Positions 36,970 through 49,652 are shown, counted from the stretch's first letter. The stretch: DNA of 64,000 nt from Pseudoxanthomonas mexicana (GCF_001556105.1 NZ_LSIF01000009.1:62001-126000); one strand, 5' to 3'. A program made the numbers and translations. The notes: generated from the letters alone by a model not told the origin.

Positions 36970-37641
36970 TCAGCGCTCCCCGGCGCGGGTGAACGGCATG
37001 GTCTCTGGCGCGACCGCGCCGCCGGAGATGATGAAGCTCATCGCCTGGTCCACCGTCCAGTCGGTCGGCGTCAGCAGTTCGACGGGGACGATTTCGAGAT
37101 AGCCCGAGGTCGGGTTGGGCGTCGTGGGTACGTAGACCGCGGCCAGCTCGCGCCCGCTGCCTTCCTCGCGGATCACCCGAGTGACCAGACCGACCGACTT
37201 CATGTCGCGGTGCGGGAAGTCGATCAGCACCACGCGCTGCGTGCTGCCCGGCTTGGTTTCCAGCATGTCCAGCAGTTTGCGCGCGCTGGTGTAGATGACG
37301 TTCGCCAGCGGCACGCGCGCGATCAGCGCCTCGAACCAGCGCAGCAGTTGTTGCCCGATCACGCGCCGCGTCAGCGCGCCGACGGCCAGGATCACGAACA
37401 GCGTGGCGACCATCGCGATGGTGTTCTGCACCCACAGGCCGTTGAACCAGCCGAGCGACTGCGGGAACGTCGCCGCGATCTGGTGCGACAGCGGTTCCAC
37501 CCACGGCTTGCTGATGCCGGAGAGCAGCACGAACACGAACTTGATGACGACCCAGGTCAGCCAGATCGGCAGCAGGGTCAGCAGACCGGTGATGAAGAGC
37601 TTCTGCACCGATACGCGGTGCGCGGGATGGTCGGGGGGCAT
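36970..37641 (-). CDS. DUF502 membrane protein
   Basis: A 223-residue protein with two TM helices (~12-38 and ~70-88) and a soluble C-terminal half. Typical DUF502 stretches are FITGLLTLLPIWLTWVVI, IPLANVIYTSARKLLD-like (here VPLANVIYTSARKLLD), VVLIDFPHRDMKSVGLVTR and VPTTPNPTSGYLEIVP. Function is unknown; COG2928-type proteins are often next to tRNA or cell-envelope genes. First gene of a two-gene unit with yhhQ. Confidence 0.88.
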   Translation of the reverse strand: MPPDHPAHRVSVQKLFITGLLTLLPIWLTWVVIKFVFVLLSGISKPWVEPLSHQIAATFPQSLGWFNGLWVQNTIAMVATLFVILAVGALTRRVIGQQLLRWFEALIARVPLANVIYTSARKLLDMLETKPGSTQRVVLIDFPHRDMKSVGLVTRVIREEGSGRELAAVYVPTTPNPTSGYLEIVPVELLTPTDWTVDQAMSFIISGGAVAPETMPFTRAGER

Positions 37642-37647
37642 GGCGAT

Positions 37648-37653
37648 ATTGTA
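37648..37653 (-). promoter_or_regulatory. -10-like hexamer 6 nt before DUF502 start (leaderless candidate)
   Basis: On the minus strand TACAAT is followed by ATCGCC and then ATG (37641). There is no Shine-Dalgarno sequence. Confidence 0.4.
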
Positions 37654-37673
37654 GGCCGCCGCGCAGTCCCGGC

Positions 37674-37679
37674 TATATA
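37674..37679 (+). promoter_or_regulatory. -10-like TATATA before the gene at 37714
   Basis: TATATA lies 34 nt before the ATG and is followed by a GGGGGA ribosome-binding site at normal spacing: a leadered counterpart to the divergent DUF502 promoter 20 bp away. Confidence 0.35.
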
Positions 37680-37713
37680 GTCGTTTGCAGGACGCTGTTG
37701 CAGGGGGAATGGA

Positions 37714-39051
37714 ATGAGCGGTTTCTTCAGGTGGTTCGGCCTGCTGGCCTTCGGTCTGGCGCTGCTGTTGGTGGTGCTGTACACGGCAAGCAGGTTGATG
37801 CCGATGCCTGGCGACGAGGCCGAGGCGCTGGCCCTGCTCGAGGCGCCCCGCACCATGGAAGGCAGCAACGGCTTTGCGGCGTTGTGGTCATTGCGGCATG
37901 ACGTTCCGGTGGCGGAGGCCGAGCGCCTGCTGGTCCTGGAAGTCGAACGCTTCCGGTCGCGGCCGATCCTGGCCGGAGGGGGCGCGGGACCGTCCGATGC
38001 CTCCACACTCGATGCGTATCCGCGGATCGATGTCGAGGCGGGTAGCGATGAGCTCTGCAGCGGCCGGGAGACGCAGTGCCTGCGGCATGTCCGCGATCGC
38101 ATGGACGTCCTCGTGCCGGCGGTGGCGATCCGGAAGACGCTCGCGGCGCGGGTCGCTGCACTGGACGACTACGATTATTTCCGCAGTCCGTTTCCGGCAC
38201 GGCCGGACACGCCGCTGCCCGCCTACAACCCGCTGTTCCAGACGCAGACGCTGCATGCGTACGCGTTTGCGCACGGAGATCGGGAAGAGGGCCTGCGTGG
38301 CGCCTGCCGGAATGCGTCGATCGCCCGCAAGCTGGTGGCCAGTGGCGACTTGCTGGTCGGCGGCGTAGTGGGGACGGCGTTGATGGATATGTCCGCACGG
38401 CTGTTCGTCGACATGCTGGCGGACCTGCCCCCCGATCACCCTTTGCCGGACGAATGTGCGGAGGCATTCGACGCGGATGGCGCGATGGTCGCGGGCATCT
38501 GCCCCACCATGATCGGCGAAGGGCGCTACCTGATGGAGGGCTTCCGCGCATTGAGTGCTAGCGAGCAGCACTGGCATCGCAGGCTCATGACGGACCTCTT
38601 TCTCGACCAGCGCAAGACGATGGCGCGCGGTGCACGTCGCCACGCGTGGTTCTGCGGTCCGCAGGCCGATGCGCTCGTACGCGCGGATACCCCGATCGGC
38701 AAGCATGCACCGGTGTCCGGAGGATGGACGTTCTCCTGCCTCGCGAATGCGACCGGCTGCATTCTCGACAACATCGCCGCGCCTTCGCTGGTGGGCTACG
38801 CGGAGCGCTTCCAGGATACGGAGGCCCGGCTGCGCGCGGTGTCGGCCTGGCGGGCGTTGCGCGAACAACACAACGATGCGCGCCCGCTGAGGGAGCGGCT
38901 CGACGAATGGCAGCGCGCGCACCCGGGTGGCCGCGGGATCCGGGTTGGTCCCGACGGGAGCGGGCTGGAGATCGACCTGTTCAATGACAGGCAAGGCCCC
39001 GTGTTCACGCTGCCTCCACCTGCCGCCGGCGCGGACCTGCCGGCACCGTGA
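37714..39051 (+). CDS. Uncharacterised protein with one N-terminal TM helix
   Basis: A 445-residue protein I do not recognise. It has one TM helix (FGLLAFGLALLLVVLYTA-type, ~7-27) and then a ~415-residue domain predicted to face the periplasm. It contains several cysteines (CSGRETQC, CRNAS, CAEAF, GICPTM, WFCGPQ, FSCLANATGCILDN) that could form disulfides. Helical regions and a C-terminal short beta segment are seen, but no catalytic motif. Codon use matches its neighbours. GGGGGA upstream supports the start. It converges on the DUF4442 gene with the stop codons directly adjacent. Confidence 0.7.
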   Translation: MSGFFRWFGLLAFGLALLLVVLYTASRLMPMPGDEAEALALLEAPRTMEGSNGFAALWSLRHDVPVAEAERLLVLEVERFRSRPILAGGGAGPSDASTLDAYPRIDVEAGSDELCSGRETQCLRHVRDRMDVLVPAVAIRKTLAARVAALDDYDYFRSPFPARPDTPLPAYNPLFQTQTLHAYAFAHGDREEGLRGACRNASIARKLVASGDLLVGGVVGTALMDMSARLFVDMLADLPPDHPLPDECAEAFDADGAMVAGICPTMIGEGRYLMEGFRALSASEQHWHRRLMTDLFLDQRKTMARGARRHAWFCGPQADALVRADTPIGKHAPVSGGWTFSCLANATGCILDNIAAPSLVGYAERFQDTEARLRAVSAWRALREQHNDARPLRERLDEWQRAHPGGRGIRVGPDGSGLEIDLFNDRQGPVFTLPPPAAGADLPAP

Positions 39052-39513
39052 TCAGCGCGGCCGGCGTGCCTCGGGCTTCAGTCGCACGTAGATCTGCTTG
39101 CGCACGCGGGCGACGACTTCGTTCTGCGCATTGAACACATCGGCGGGCATCCAGCGCAGGTGCTTCTCGCCGTTGGCGGCCTCGGCGCGGATGTCCTCGA
39201 GCACGCGTTCGTCCAGGCGGAACTCGGCGTGCAGCGTGCCTTTGCCGGGCTTCACGAACTCGATTTCAGCGGCCTTGTCCCAGACGAAGTACTCGCCGCC
39301 CAGGCGCTCCTTGGCCAGGATCATCCAGAACGGGTCGGTCATGGCGAACAGGCTGCCGCCGAAATGGGTGCCGACGTAGTTGCGGTTCCAGGGGCGCATG
39401 CGCAGCTCGACGCGTACGAAGCTCCAGTCGGGTGCCATCTCGGTGACGTGGATGCCGCTGAAAAGGAAGGGCGGCCACACGTTGAAGATGTGGCGCAGGG
39501 TGCCGGGTTTCAT
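39052..39513 (-). CDS. DUF4442 hot-dog-fold protein
   Basis: A 153-residue thioesterase-like (hot-dog fold) protein of the DUF4442 group. The pattern NRNYVGTHFGGSLFAMTDPFW matches the central helix region of this family, where GTxxGGSLF is typical. Start at 39513 (MKPGTLRHIFNVWPPF) fits the family; an upstream extension reads poorly. No substrate can be assigned. It lies downstream of cnoX on the same strand with a 43-nt gap. Confidence 0.82.
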   Translation of the reverse strand: MKPGTLRHIFNVWPPFLFSGIHVTEMAPDWSFVRVELRMRPWNRNYVGTHFGGSLFAMTDPFWMILAKERLGGEYFVWDKAAEIEFVKPGKGTLHAEFRLDERVLEDIRAEAANGEKHLRWMPADVFNAQNEVVARVRKQIYVRLKPEARRPR

Positions 39514-39556
39514 GCAGGACTGCTTTGCTGGGTAATGACGGGGAAGTACTTGCGGA

Positions 39557-40411
39557 TCAGAACAACAGGGAGGACATCTTCCTGCGGTACTGGCTGACCA
39601 GGGCATCGTCCTCGATCACGCGGAAGGCGTCGATCAGGCTCTTGCGCGCCAGTCCATCCTCGTAGGCACGGTCGCGCTTGAGCATCTCCAGGAACTGTTC
39701 CAGCGCCGCCTCGGAGTCGCCGGCGACCAGTGCATGCACGCCGAGCAGGTGGCGGGCGCGCAGGTCGTCCGCGTTCGCGGCGATGGCAGCACGGAGGGCG
39801 TCGGGCGCCGGGGCATCCTTCAGCGCAGCGGCGAAGCCCAGCCGCGCGCGCGCCTTGACCGCACGATCGTCCGTGGCGAGGTTGGCGGGCAGCGCATCGA
39901 GCAGGCGCTCGGCCTCGCCGGCTTCACCTGTTTTCAGCAGGGCGAGGACCAGATCGAGCTTCAGTTCCTCCTTGTCGGGGTCGGCCGCGATGGACTCGCG
40001 CAGGGCGGCGACCTGCGCCTGCGGATCGAGCGGGATCTCTTCGGCGACGGTATCGGCCGCGTCGGCCGGTTGCACGCCATGCGACGCCAGGAACTCGCGC
40101 AACTGGCCTTCCGGCAACGCGCCGGGGAAGCCATCGACGATCTGTCCGTCCTTGACCAGGAAGACGGTTGGCACCGAGCGGATCTGGAACGCCGCGGCGA
40201 TCTGCTGCTCCTGGTCGACGTCGACCTTGGCCAGCAGGAACGCGCCGTTGTACTCGCCCGCCAGCTTCTCAAGGATCGGCCCGAGCGTCTTGCACGGCCC
40301 GCACCAGGTGGCCCAGAAGTCGACCAGTACCGGCACCTCCAGCGACTTGCGCAGGACCTCGGCCTCGAAGGTCTCGGTGGTGGCATCGAATACGTGGGGC
40401 AGGTCGCTCAT
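39557..40411 (-). CDS. cnoX: Thioredoxin-chaperone CnoX (YbbN type) with active CxxC
   Basis: A 284-residue protein: an N-terminal thioredoxin domain (~5-110) and C-terminal TPR-like helices (~120-284). It protects proteins under oxidative (hypochlorous) stress and hands them to GroEL. The thioredoxin motif here is WCGPC (C37, C40), so unlike the E. coli protein (SQHC) it should retain redox activity, as in the Caulobacter version. Length equals E. coli YbbN. TPR-like repeats show as LLKTGEAGEAERLLDALPAN and LGVHALVAGDSEAALEQFLE. Confidence 0.9.
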   Translation of the reverse strand: MSDLPHVFDATTETFEAEVLRKSLEVPVLVDFWATWCGPCKTLGPILEKLAGEYNGAFLLAKVDVDQEQQIAAAFQIRSVPTVFLVKDGQIVDGFPGALPEGQLREFLASHGVQPADAADTVAEEIPLDPQAQVAALRESIAADPDKEELKLDLVLALLKTGEAGEAERLLDALPANLATDDRAVKARARLGFAAALKDAPAPDALRAAIAANADDLRARHLLGVHALVAGDSEAALEQFLEMLKRDRAYEDGLARKSLIDAFRVIEDDALVSQYRRKMSSLLF

Positions 40412-40488
40412 CGGGTCACTCTTGGCGGTGGGGCGTGGCGGTCACATGGTGCCGCGGCCGGCAGGATACAAGGAGATGTAAAAAGCAT

Positions 40489-40517
40489 TTGACATCGCTT
40501 GGTCGAAATGTAATGTA
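40489..40517 (+). promoter_or_regulatory. Promoter of the membrane protein/XRE pair
   Basis: A consensus -35 TTGACA (40489-40494) is followed at 16-17 bp by TAATGT/AATGTA. The -10 lies inside the palindrome at 40508-40527. Confidence 0.45.
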
Positions 40518-40527
40518 TGCATTACAT
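40508..40527. promoter_or_regulatory. 20-bp palindrome over the -10, candidate XRE operator
   Basis: ATGTAATG-TATG-CATTACAT has perfect 8-bp arms in an AT-rich island. It covers the predicted -10, so binding by the small XRE regulator encoded downstream would repress the operon. Confidence 0.5.
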
Positions 40528-40550
40528 ATTGTCTGGCGAGGATGACGTCG

Positions 40551-41180
40551 ATGCGGCTGCAGCATGTGAGGTGGTGGGTCCTGCTGGTCGGCGCGATGCT
40601 CGCGTTCTGGGCGCTGCTGGCCGGGCCGGACGTCCTGTTCGGCGTCGATCTGGGCAAGTGGGGCACGGCGCTGCTGGTGACGGTGGCCTGGGTATCGCTG
40701 TTCGCGGTCTCGCAAACGCCGCCCGGCGAGGTGGAGCGCGGCCTCTCGCCGGGCGAGTGGAAGGCGTGGGTCGGTGTCGCCTTCATGCTGGCGGCCACCG
40801 GTTATTTCCTCGCCAAGACGCACGTGTTCGCCGATGGCCCCGCCTGGGACAACCACGCTGCCCGTGCGGTGGGGCGCAACCTGGTGCTGCTGCTGGTCGC
40901 GTGGAGCGTGCTCATCGGCATGCTCGGCAAACGCTGGAAGGGACGGGTACAGGAGGACGAGCGCGACCGCGAGATCGAGAAGCAGGCCGCGGGCTGGGGG
41001 CGGGGCGGGTTGACCTTCGTCGTGGTCGGGCTGGCGGTGATGCTGGCGTTCTCGCCGGCAGACCGGCTGGCGTGGGCGTCGCATTTCATGATCGCCAACC
41101 TGCTGGTGTTCGCGCTGATGTGGGGCTGGCTGTGCGAGTACGCGGCGACGGCGGTGATGTACTGGTGGGGCCGTCGATGA
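40551..41180 (+). CDS. Uncharacterised multi-TM protein paired with an XRE regulator
   Basis: A ~209-residue inner-membrane protein with about six hydrophobic helices ([95 protein letters not shown]). The start is set at ATG 40551 because GCGAGG lies 9 nt upstream; ATG 40542 directly abuts that site and is unlikely. The next gene, a small XRE regulator, overlaps by 4 nt. Such membrane/XRE pairs are common and poorly understood; no substrate is suggested. Confidence 0.75.
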   Translation: MRLQHVRWWVLLVGAMLAFWALLAGPDVLFGVDLGKWGTALLVTVAWVSLFAVSQTPPGEVERGLSPGEWKAWVGVAFMLAATGYFLAKTHVFADGPAWDNHAARAVGRNLVLLLVAWSVLIGMLGKRWKGRVQEDERDREIEKQAAGWGRGGLTFVVVGLAVMLAFSPADRLAWASHFMIANLLVFALMWGWLCEYAATAVMYWWGRR

Positions 41181-41395
41181 CCGGCACGCCGATCGCCAAC
41201 GACATCCGGCGGCTGCGGTTCGAGCGTGGCGAGATGACCCAGCAGGCGCTGGCCGATGCATGCGGGGTAACGCGGCAGACCATCATCGCGCTGGAAGCGG
41301 GGCGCTATGCGCCGTCGCTGGAACTGGCGTTCCGCATTGCGCGGGCATTCGGCGTGGGGGTCGAGGGGGTTTTCCGCTGGGATTCGTCACCCTAG
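41177..41395 (+). CDS. Small XRE-family transcriptional regulator
   Basis: A 72-residue protein that is almost entirely a helix-turn-helix: [20 protein letters not shown] then [20 protein letters not shown]. It belongs to the YozG-like group of short Cro/C1-type regulators. The ATG overlaps the stop of the membrane-protein gene (ATGA). It probably binds the palindrome over the operon promoter at 40508-40527 and so regulates itself. Confidence 0.88.
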   Translation: MTGTPIANDIRRLRFERGEMTQQALADACGVTRQTIIALEAGRYAPSLELAFRIARAFGVGVEGVFRWDSSP

Positions 41396-41467
41396 CGCGG
41401 TGGCGATGCGGGTCTGCTAGGGTCGCGGTCCCGGCGCAGCGGCGCCATCGACGGAAGGGCACGGATC

Positions 41468-42058
41468 ATGGGAATGCGACGCATCGTGTTGGGCCTGGTG
41501 CTGGCGGTCGCGGCGGTCGGGACGGCCTGGGCCAAGGACGAGATCCGCGCGTCCTCGAGCACCAACCCGCCGCCCGCCGAAGCGCTCGGCCAGTTCGACC
41601 GCTACGAGTTGAAGCCGGCGACGCTGGCGCCCGACTACGCGGAACATCCGGCCAACAAGGAGGCCTTGATCGCCTTCCAGCGCAACTTCGACGAGCGGGT
41701 CGGCGCCTGGGTCACCGAACAGAATGCGGCACCGGCCAAGCACACGCCTGCGCGTACGCTGGTGATCGAGCCGCGGGTCGAGAAGATCCGCTTCATCAGC
41801 GGCGGCAAGCGGTTCTGGGCGGGGGCGTTCGCCGGCAGTTCGCAACTGTTGGTGAAGCTGAGGCTGACGGACGCGGCCAGTGGCGCGGTCATCGCCGAGC
41901 CTGAGTTCTACCAGCACGCGAAGGGGATGGCCGGTGCGTGGACGTTCGGCGCTGCGGACAACACGATGCTGGTGCGCACCGCGTCGCTGGCGCGCGACTA
42001 CCTGCAGGGCAATCACGCCGCGGCGCAGGGCAGCAAGACCGGCTGGGAGCAGGACTGA
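41468..42058 (+). CDS. Exported protein, DUF4410/DUF3313-like
   Basis: A 196-residue secreted protein: signal peptide IVLGLVLAVAAVGTAWA, then one domain with beta strands around LVIEPRVEKIRFISGG, RFWAGAFAGSSQLLVKLRLTD and an Ala-rich C-terminal helix. The pattern (strand, GSS, strand with LxLxD, helix) is like DUF4410/DUF3313 envelope proteins, which resemble TolB N-terminal folds; the match is tentative. No lipobox is present. GAAGGG precedes the start. Confidence 0.65.
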   Translation: MGMRRIVLGLVLAVAAVGTAWAKDEIRASSSTNPPPAEALGQFDRYELKPATLAPDYAEHPANKEALIAFQRNFDERVGAWVTEQNAAPAKHTPARTLVIEPRVEKIRFISGGKRFWAGAFAGSSQLLVKLRLTDAASGAVIAEPEFYQHAKGMAGAWTFGAADNTMLVRTASLARDYLQGNHAAAQGSKTGWEQD

Positions 42059-42088
42059 CGTGACGGGCACAGGTCAGGGCGGTCCGGT

Positions 42089-42700
42089 ATGAGTGTCCGG
42101 CGCGGGATGCTGTCCTTCGTCGGGCCGATCTCTGCGTTGCTGTTCGTCGGTGCGCTGTTGGGTTTTGGCTTCGCGCTGTCGGGTTACTCGCAGATCGTGC
42201 ACCCCGTGGCCGTGCTGGGCGCAAAAGGCGTGCCGCATGCGCTCGGCTTCAACCTGCTGGCGTTCGTCCTCGTCGGCGGACTGGCCGCGGCAGTGACGCT
42301 GGACCTGCGCCGCCGCCTGCCCATCGATGCAGGCTGGGTGCTGCGCGTCGGCGCGCAGTTGACCTTCCTGTCCGCGCTGGGTTTCCTGGCGATGGGGCTG
42401 TTGCCGCTCGATCCCGACGACCTGGACAATCCGGCCAGCAGCCTGCACGCCACCGCGTGGATGCTGTGGTGGGTCGCCTTCGTGCCCGGCGCGTGGCTGG
42501 TTGCACTCGGCCTGCGTGGGCGTGCGTCGTGGCGGGCGCTGGCGCGGGCCAGCGTCATCGCGGCGCTGCTGGTGCTGTTCGTCGCGCTACTGGCGGTGGA
42601 GCTGATGCCGGCCGGCGTCGCCCAGCGGCTGGGTTACGTGGCGTGGCTGGCCTGGCTGTGCGTTGCTTCACTCGGTGTGCGTCAGCGCAGCGCCGATTGA
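42089..42700 (+). CDS. DUF998-type integral membrane protein
   Basis: A 203-residue protein with about six TM helices (FVGPISALLFVGALLGFGFA, GFNLLAFVLVGGLAAAVTL, LTFLSALGFLAMGLLPL, TAWMLWWVAFVPGAWLVAL, VIAALLVLFVALLAVELM, LGYVAWLAWLCVASLGV). The MGLLPLDP...LHA pattern after the third helix is typical of DUF998. Function unknown. 30 nt after the preceding exported protein; it converges on the amidohydrolase gene. Confidence 0.75.
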   Translation: MSVRRGMLSFVGPISALLFVGALLGFGFALSGYSQIVHPVAVLGAKGVPHALGFNLLAFVLVGGLAAAVTLDLRRRLPIDAGWVLRVGAQLTFLSALGFLAMGLLPLDPDDLDNPASSLHATAWMLWWVAFVPGAWLVALGLRGRASWRALARASVIAALLVLFVALLAVELMPAGVAQRLGYVAWLAWLCVASLGVRQRSAD

Positions 42701-42721
42701 CGCTGCGCCGACGCCATCACA

Positions 42722-46782
<4,061 letters not shown>

Positions 46783-46864
46783 GGGTGCGGGGCCTTGCCC
46801 CCGCGTTCACCTGTGGTCCGGCTACGCTATTGCCGCCCATGACGGGCTCGTCCAGACTTCACCC

Positions 46865-47413
46865 ATGATCCGATTCCGCCTGCCCGCCCTCGTCTTCGCC
46901 CTCGTCCTCCTGACCGGTTGCGGCTTCCATCTGCGCAACAGGATCGCCCTGCCGGCCGATCTGGGTCCGGTCCGCGTGATGGGTCCCTCGGCATCCTACA
47001 GCGCACTCGTGACCAGCCTGTCGCGCGGCCTGCAGGCGGCCGGTGCGGTCCTGGACTTGCAGATCGGCGAAGAAGACAGCGCCGCAGCGGCCGATGATCA
47101 GGTGGCCAGTTTGCGGGTGGTTTCCGAACGCTGGGGTGACCTGCCGATCGCGGTCGACCAGTTCGGGCGCGCTCAGGAATTCAGCCTTCGCTATGCGGTG
47201 GTGTTTTCGTTCAAGAGGGCCGACGGTACCGACCTCGTACCGCAGCAGGTGGTGGAGCTGTCGCGCGACTATGTGTCGCCGCCACAGGATGCGACCGGCA
47301 CCGCGACCGAGCGTGAGGTGCTGGCCGACGAACTGCGTCGCGAGATGGCGTCCTCGATCCTGCGCCGTATCGATGGTGTGGTGCGCTCGCGCCAGGTGAA
47401 CGCGGCGCCCTGA
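46865..47413 (+). CDS. lptE: LPS-assembly lipoprotein LptE
   Basis: An outer-membrane lipoprotein that plugs and matures the LptD barrel for LPS export. 182 residues; lipoprotein signal ALVFALVLLTGC (Cys ~19) followed by the hallmark GFHLR. Conserved strand FSLRYAVVFSFK is present. The TGA overlaps the ATG of holA by 1 nt. Position between leuS and holA is the conserved one. Confidence 0.94.
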   Translation: MIRFRLPALVFALVLLTGCGFHLRNRIALPADLGPVRVMGPSASYSALVTSLSRGLQAAGAVLDLQIGEEDSAAAADDQVASLRVVSERWGDLPIAVDQFGRAQEFSLRYAVVFSFKRADGTDLVPQQVVELSRDYVSPPQDATGTATEREVLADELRREMASSILRRIDGVVRSRQVNAAP

Positions 47414-48447
47414 TGGAACTCAAGCCGGAACAGTTGGCGGCGCGCGGCACGTCCGAGCCGCTGCTGCCGGTCTACCTGATTGCGGGGCCCGAAACGCTGC
47501 GTGTGCTGGAAGCAGCGGACGCCGTGCGTGCGCAGGCGCGCGCGCAGGGCATCGGCGAGCGCGAAGTCTTCGATGCCGATGGCCGCGATTTCGACTGGGA
47601 CCGCCTGGAAGCGAGCTTCAACGCGCCGAGCCTGTTCAGCGCGCGGCGTCTGGTGGAAGTGCGCCTGCCAGGCGGCAAGCCGGGCAAGGAGGGCGCGGAG
47701 GTGATCAGTGCGTTCTGCGCCAATCCGCCGCCGGACGTGGTGTTGCTGATCACCTCGGGAGAGTGGGGCAAGGCTTACCAGGGCAAGTGGAGCGATGCGG
47801 TCACGCGCGTCGGTGTGCTGGCGGTGGCCTGGGCGATCAAGCCGCATGAGTTGCCGGGCTGGATCGAAAGCCGCCTGCGCAGCAAGGGCCTCCGTGCCGA
47901 ACGCGATGCCGTGCAGCTGCTGGCGGATCGTGTCGAAGGCAATCTGCTCGCGGCGGCGCAGGAGATCGACAAGCTCGCGCTGCTGAGCGACGGCGAAGTG
48001 CTCGATGCCGAGCGCATGGAATCGCTGGTCGCCAACGCGGCGCGGTACGACGTGTTCCGCCTGACCGACGCGGTGCTTGCGGGGCAGGGTGTCCAGGTGT
48101 CGCGCATCCTTGCCGGCCTGCGCGCCGAGGGCGATGTGGTCGCCGGCCTGATGCCGATGGTGGTCAAGGAGTTGCTGCGCACCGCGGCGCTGGCCCGCGT
48201 GCAGGCCAACGGCGGAAACCTGGCCGCCGAGATGAAGTCCCAGGGCATCTGGGAAGCCAAGCAGGCACCGTTCAAGCGGGCACTGCAACGTCACGCGTCG
48301 CCGGCGCGCTGGGAACGCTTCGTCGCCGAGGCGTCGAAGATCGACCGGACCGCCAAGGGCCGTGGCGACGGCGATGCCTGGGTCGGACTCGAACGGCTGC
48401 TGCTGGCCATCGCGGATGCGAAGGCCGTGCGATTGCTGGTTGCCTGA
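47413..48447 (+). CDS. holA: DNA polymerase III subunit delta
   Basis: The clamp-loader wrench that opens the beta clamp. 344 residues, close to the E. coli 343. Typical sequence: PVYLIAGPETLRVLEAADAVR at the N-terminus (no Walker A, as expected), FSARRLVEVRLPGGKPGKEG, and LADRVEGNLLAAAQEIDKL in the second domain. Translationally linked to lptE upstream; nadD starts immediately after its stop codon. Confidence 0.95.
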   Translation: MELKPEQLAARGTSEPLLPVYLIAGPETLRVLEAADAVRAQARAQGIGEREVFDADGRDFDWDRLEASFNAPSLFSARRLVEVRLPGGKPGKEGAEVISAFCANPPPDVVLLITSGEWGKAYQGKWSDAVTRVGVLAVAWAIKPHELPGWIESRLRSKGLRAERDAVQLLADRVEGNLLAAAQEIDKLALLSDGEVLDAERMESLVANAARYDVFRLTDAVLAGQGVQVSRILAGLRAEGDVVAGLMPMVVKELLRTAALARVQANGGNLAAEMKSQGIWEAKQAPFKRALQRHASPARWERFVAEASKIDRTAKGRGDGDAWVGLERLLLAIADAKAVRLLVA

Positions 48448-49131
48448 GTGGCGATGCTGCAGCTTTTCTACGGCGGCACGTTCGACCCCTTCCACAACGG
48501 ACACCTGGCCATCGCGCGTGCCGCGCACGACGAGTTTGGCGTGCCGGTGCACCTGATGCCGGCAGCCGATCCTCCACACCGTGCGCCTCCCGGTGCCACC
48601 GCGGCCCAGCGTGCGCATCTGCTCGATCTCGCGGTACAGAACACGGGTGATCTTCGTGTCGACCGCCGTGAGCTGAGGCGCGCGCAACGCGATCCAGCTG
48701 GTCGCTCCTACACGATCGACACGTTGCGCGAACTGCGTGCCGAGGTGGGAAGCGCAACCCCGATCGCGCTGCTGATCGGGGCCGACAGCCTGCTGGGCCT
48801 GCCGACTTGGCGGGCGTGGGACGCGCTCTTCGACCTGACGCATTTCATCGTCGCCGATCGGCCGGGCAGCGGTCTCGACACCGGGCTGGTCCCCGTGCTG
48901 ACGGAGGCGTTGACGGGACGCTGGACTGCCCAGTGCGAGGACCTGCAGTGCACGCCGGCGGGGCGAATCTATCGCCTGAACCAGCCACTCCAGCCGGAAT
49001 CGGCCACCGAGATCCGGCGTCGCATCGCGGCCGGCGAGCCCTGGCGTCATCTGGTTCCGCCGCCCGTGGCTGACGCCATTGCCGACGAAAGGCTGTACGC
49101 CTCACGGGCGGCCGACGTCGGTCCGCTATAA
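48448..49131 (+). CDS. nadD: Nicotinate-nucleotide adenylyltransferase
   Basis: Makes deamido-NAD from nicotinate mononucleotide and ATP. 227 residues with the nucleotidyl-transferase motif GGTFDPFHNGHLAIA, the loop IGADSLLGLPTW and the C-terminal SATEIRRRI. Starts with GTG directly after the holA stop codon; ATG 48454 two codons later is equally possible. A consensus TATAAT (49127-49132) overlaps its stop codon and could feed rsfS, but no -35 accompanies it. Confidence 0.95.
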   Translation: MAMLQLFYGGTFDPFHNGHLAIARAAHDEFGVPVHLMPAADPPHRAPPGATAAQRAHLLDLAVQNTGDLRVDRRELRRAQRDPAGRSYTIDTLRELRAEVGSATPIALLIGADSLLGLPTWRAWDALFDLTHFIVADRPGSGLDTGLVPVLTEALTGRWTAQCEDLQCTPAGRIYRLNQPLQPESATEIRRRIAAGEPWRHLVPPPVADAIADERLYASRAADVGPL

Positions 49132-49162
49132 TCCCGGCCGTATTCCCGGAGCCACCAAGCCT

Positions 49163-49579
49163 TTGTCCAGCCAAGCCCACGTCATCAAGACCCGCCTCCC
49201 CAGTCCGCCGCCGGCTCTGCCGGACCTGCTTGCCAACGTGCATGCCGCGGTGCAGGAGCTGAAAGCCAAGGATGTCATCGAGATCGACGTGCGCGGCAAG
49301 TCCAGCGTCGCCGACTACCTGGTGATCGCGTCCGGCACGTCGACCCGCCATGTGAAATCCATCGCCAACGAGGTGGTGAGGTTCGCCAAGAAGCTGGATG
49401 TGATGCCCTTGGGCGTGGAGGGCGAGCGCGAAGCCGAGTGGGTGCTGGTGGACCTGGGCGACGTCATCGTCCACGTCATGCTGCCGCGGGTACGCGAGTT
49501 CTACGCGCTCGAACGTCTATGGACCGTCGGCGACCAGCCGCCGGGAGATGTGGAGACGGCGGACGAATCGCGGCTCTGA
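49163..49579 (+). CDS. rsfS: Ribosome silencing factor RsfS
   Basis: Binds ribosomal protein L14 and blocks subunit joining in starvation. The core LKAKDVIEIDVRGKSSVADYLVIASG is diagnostic, with STRHVKSIANEVVRFAKK and the C-terminal VIVHVMLPRVREFYALERLW. No ATG or GTG precedes the core sensibly, so TTG 49163 is proposed, giving 138 residues with a ~30-residue N-terminal tail; the exact start is uncertain. Confidence 0.93.
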   Translation: MSSQAHVIKTRLPSPPPALPDLLANVHAAVQELKAKDVIEIDVRGKSSVADYLVIASGTSTRHVKSIANEVVRFAKKLDVMPLGVEGEREAEWVLVDLGDVIVHVMLPRVREFYALERLWTVGDQPPGDVETADESRL

Positions 49580-49597
49580 TGCGATTCCGCAGGATCA

Positions 49598-49626
49598 GGC
49601 AACGGCGCCCTCGTGGCGCCGTTGCC
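49598..49626. other. Strong perfect hairpin between rsfS and rlmH
   Basis: GGCAACGGCGCC and its complement (49615-49626) form a 12-bp stem with a 5-nt loop, 19 nt after the rsfS stop. No T-run follows, so it may be a Rho-assisted terminator or a 3'-end stabiliser. Confidence 0.55.
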
Positions 49627-49652
49627 GTTCATGGCATCGCGCACGCGCTCGG

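Noticed and set aside
49127..49132. Perfect TATAAT over the nadD stop codon as a promoter for rsfS
   Set aside because: It arises partly from the CTA-TAA codons and no -35 is present at 15-19 bp; kept only as a remark.
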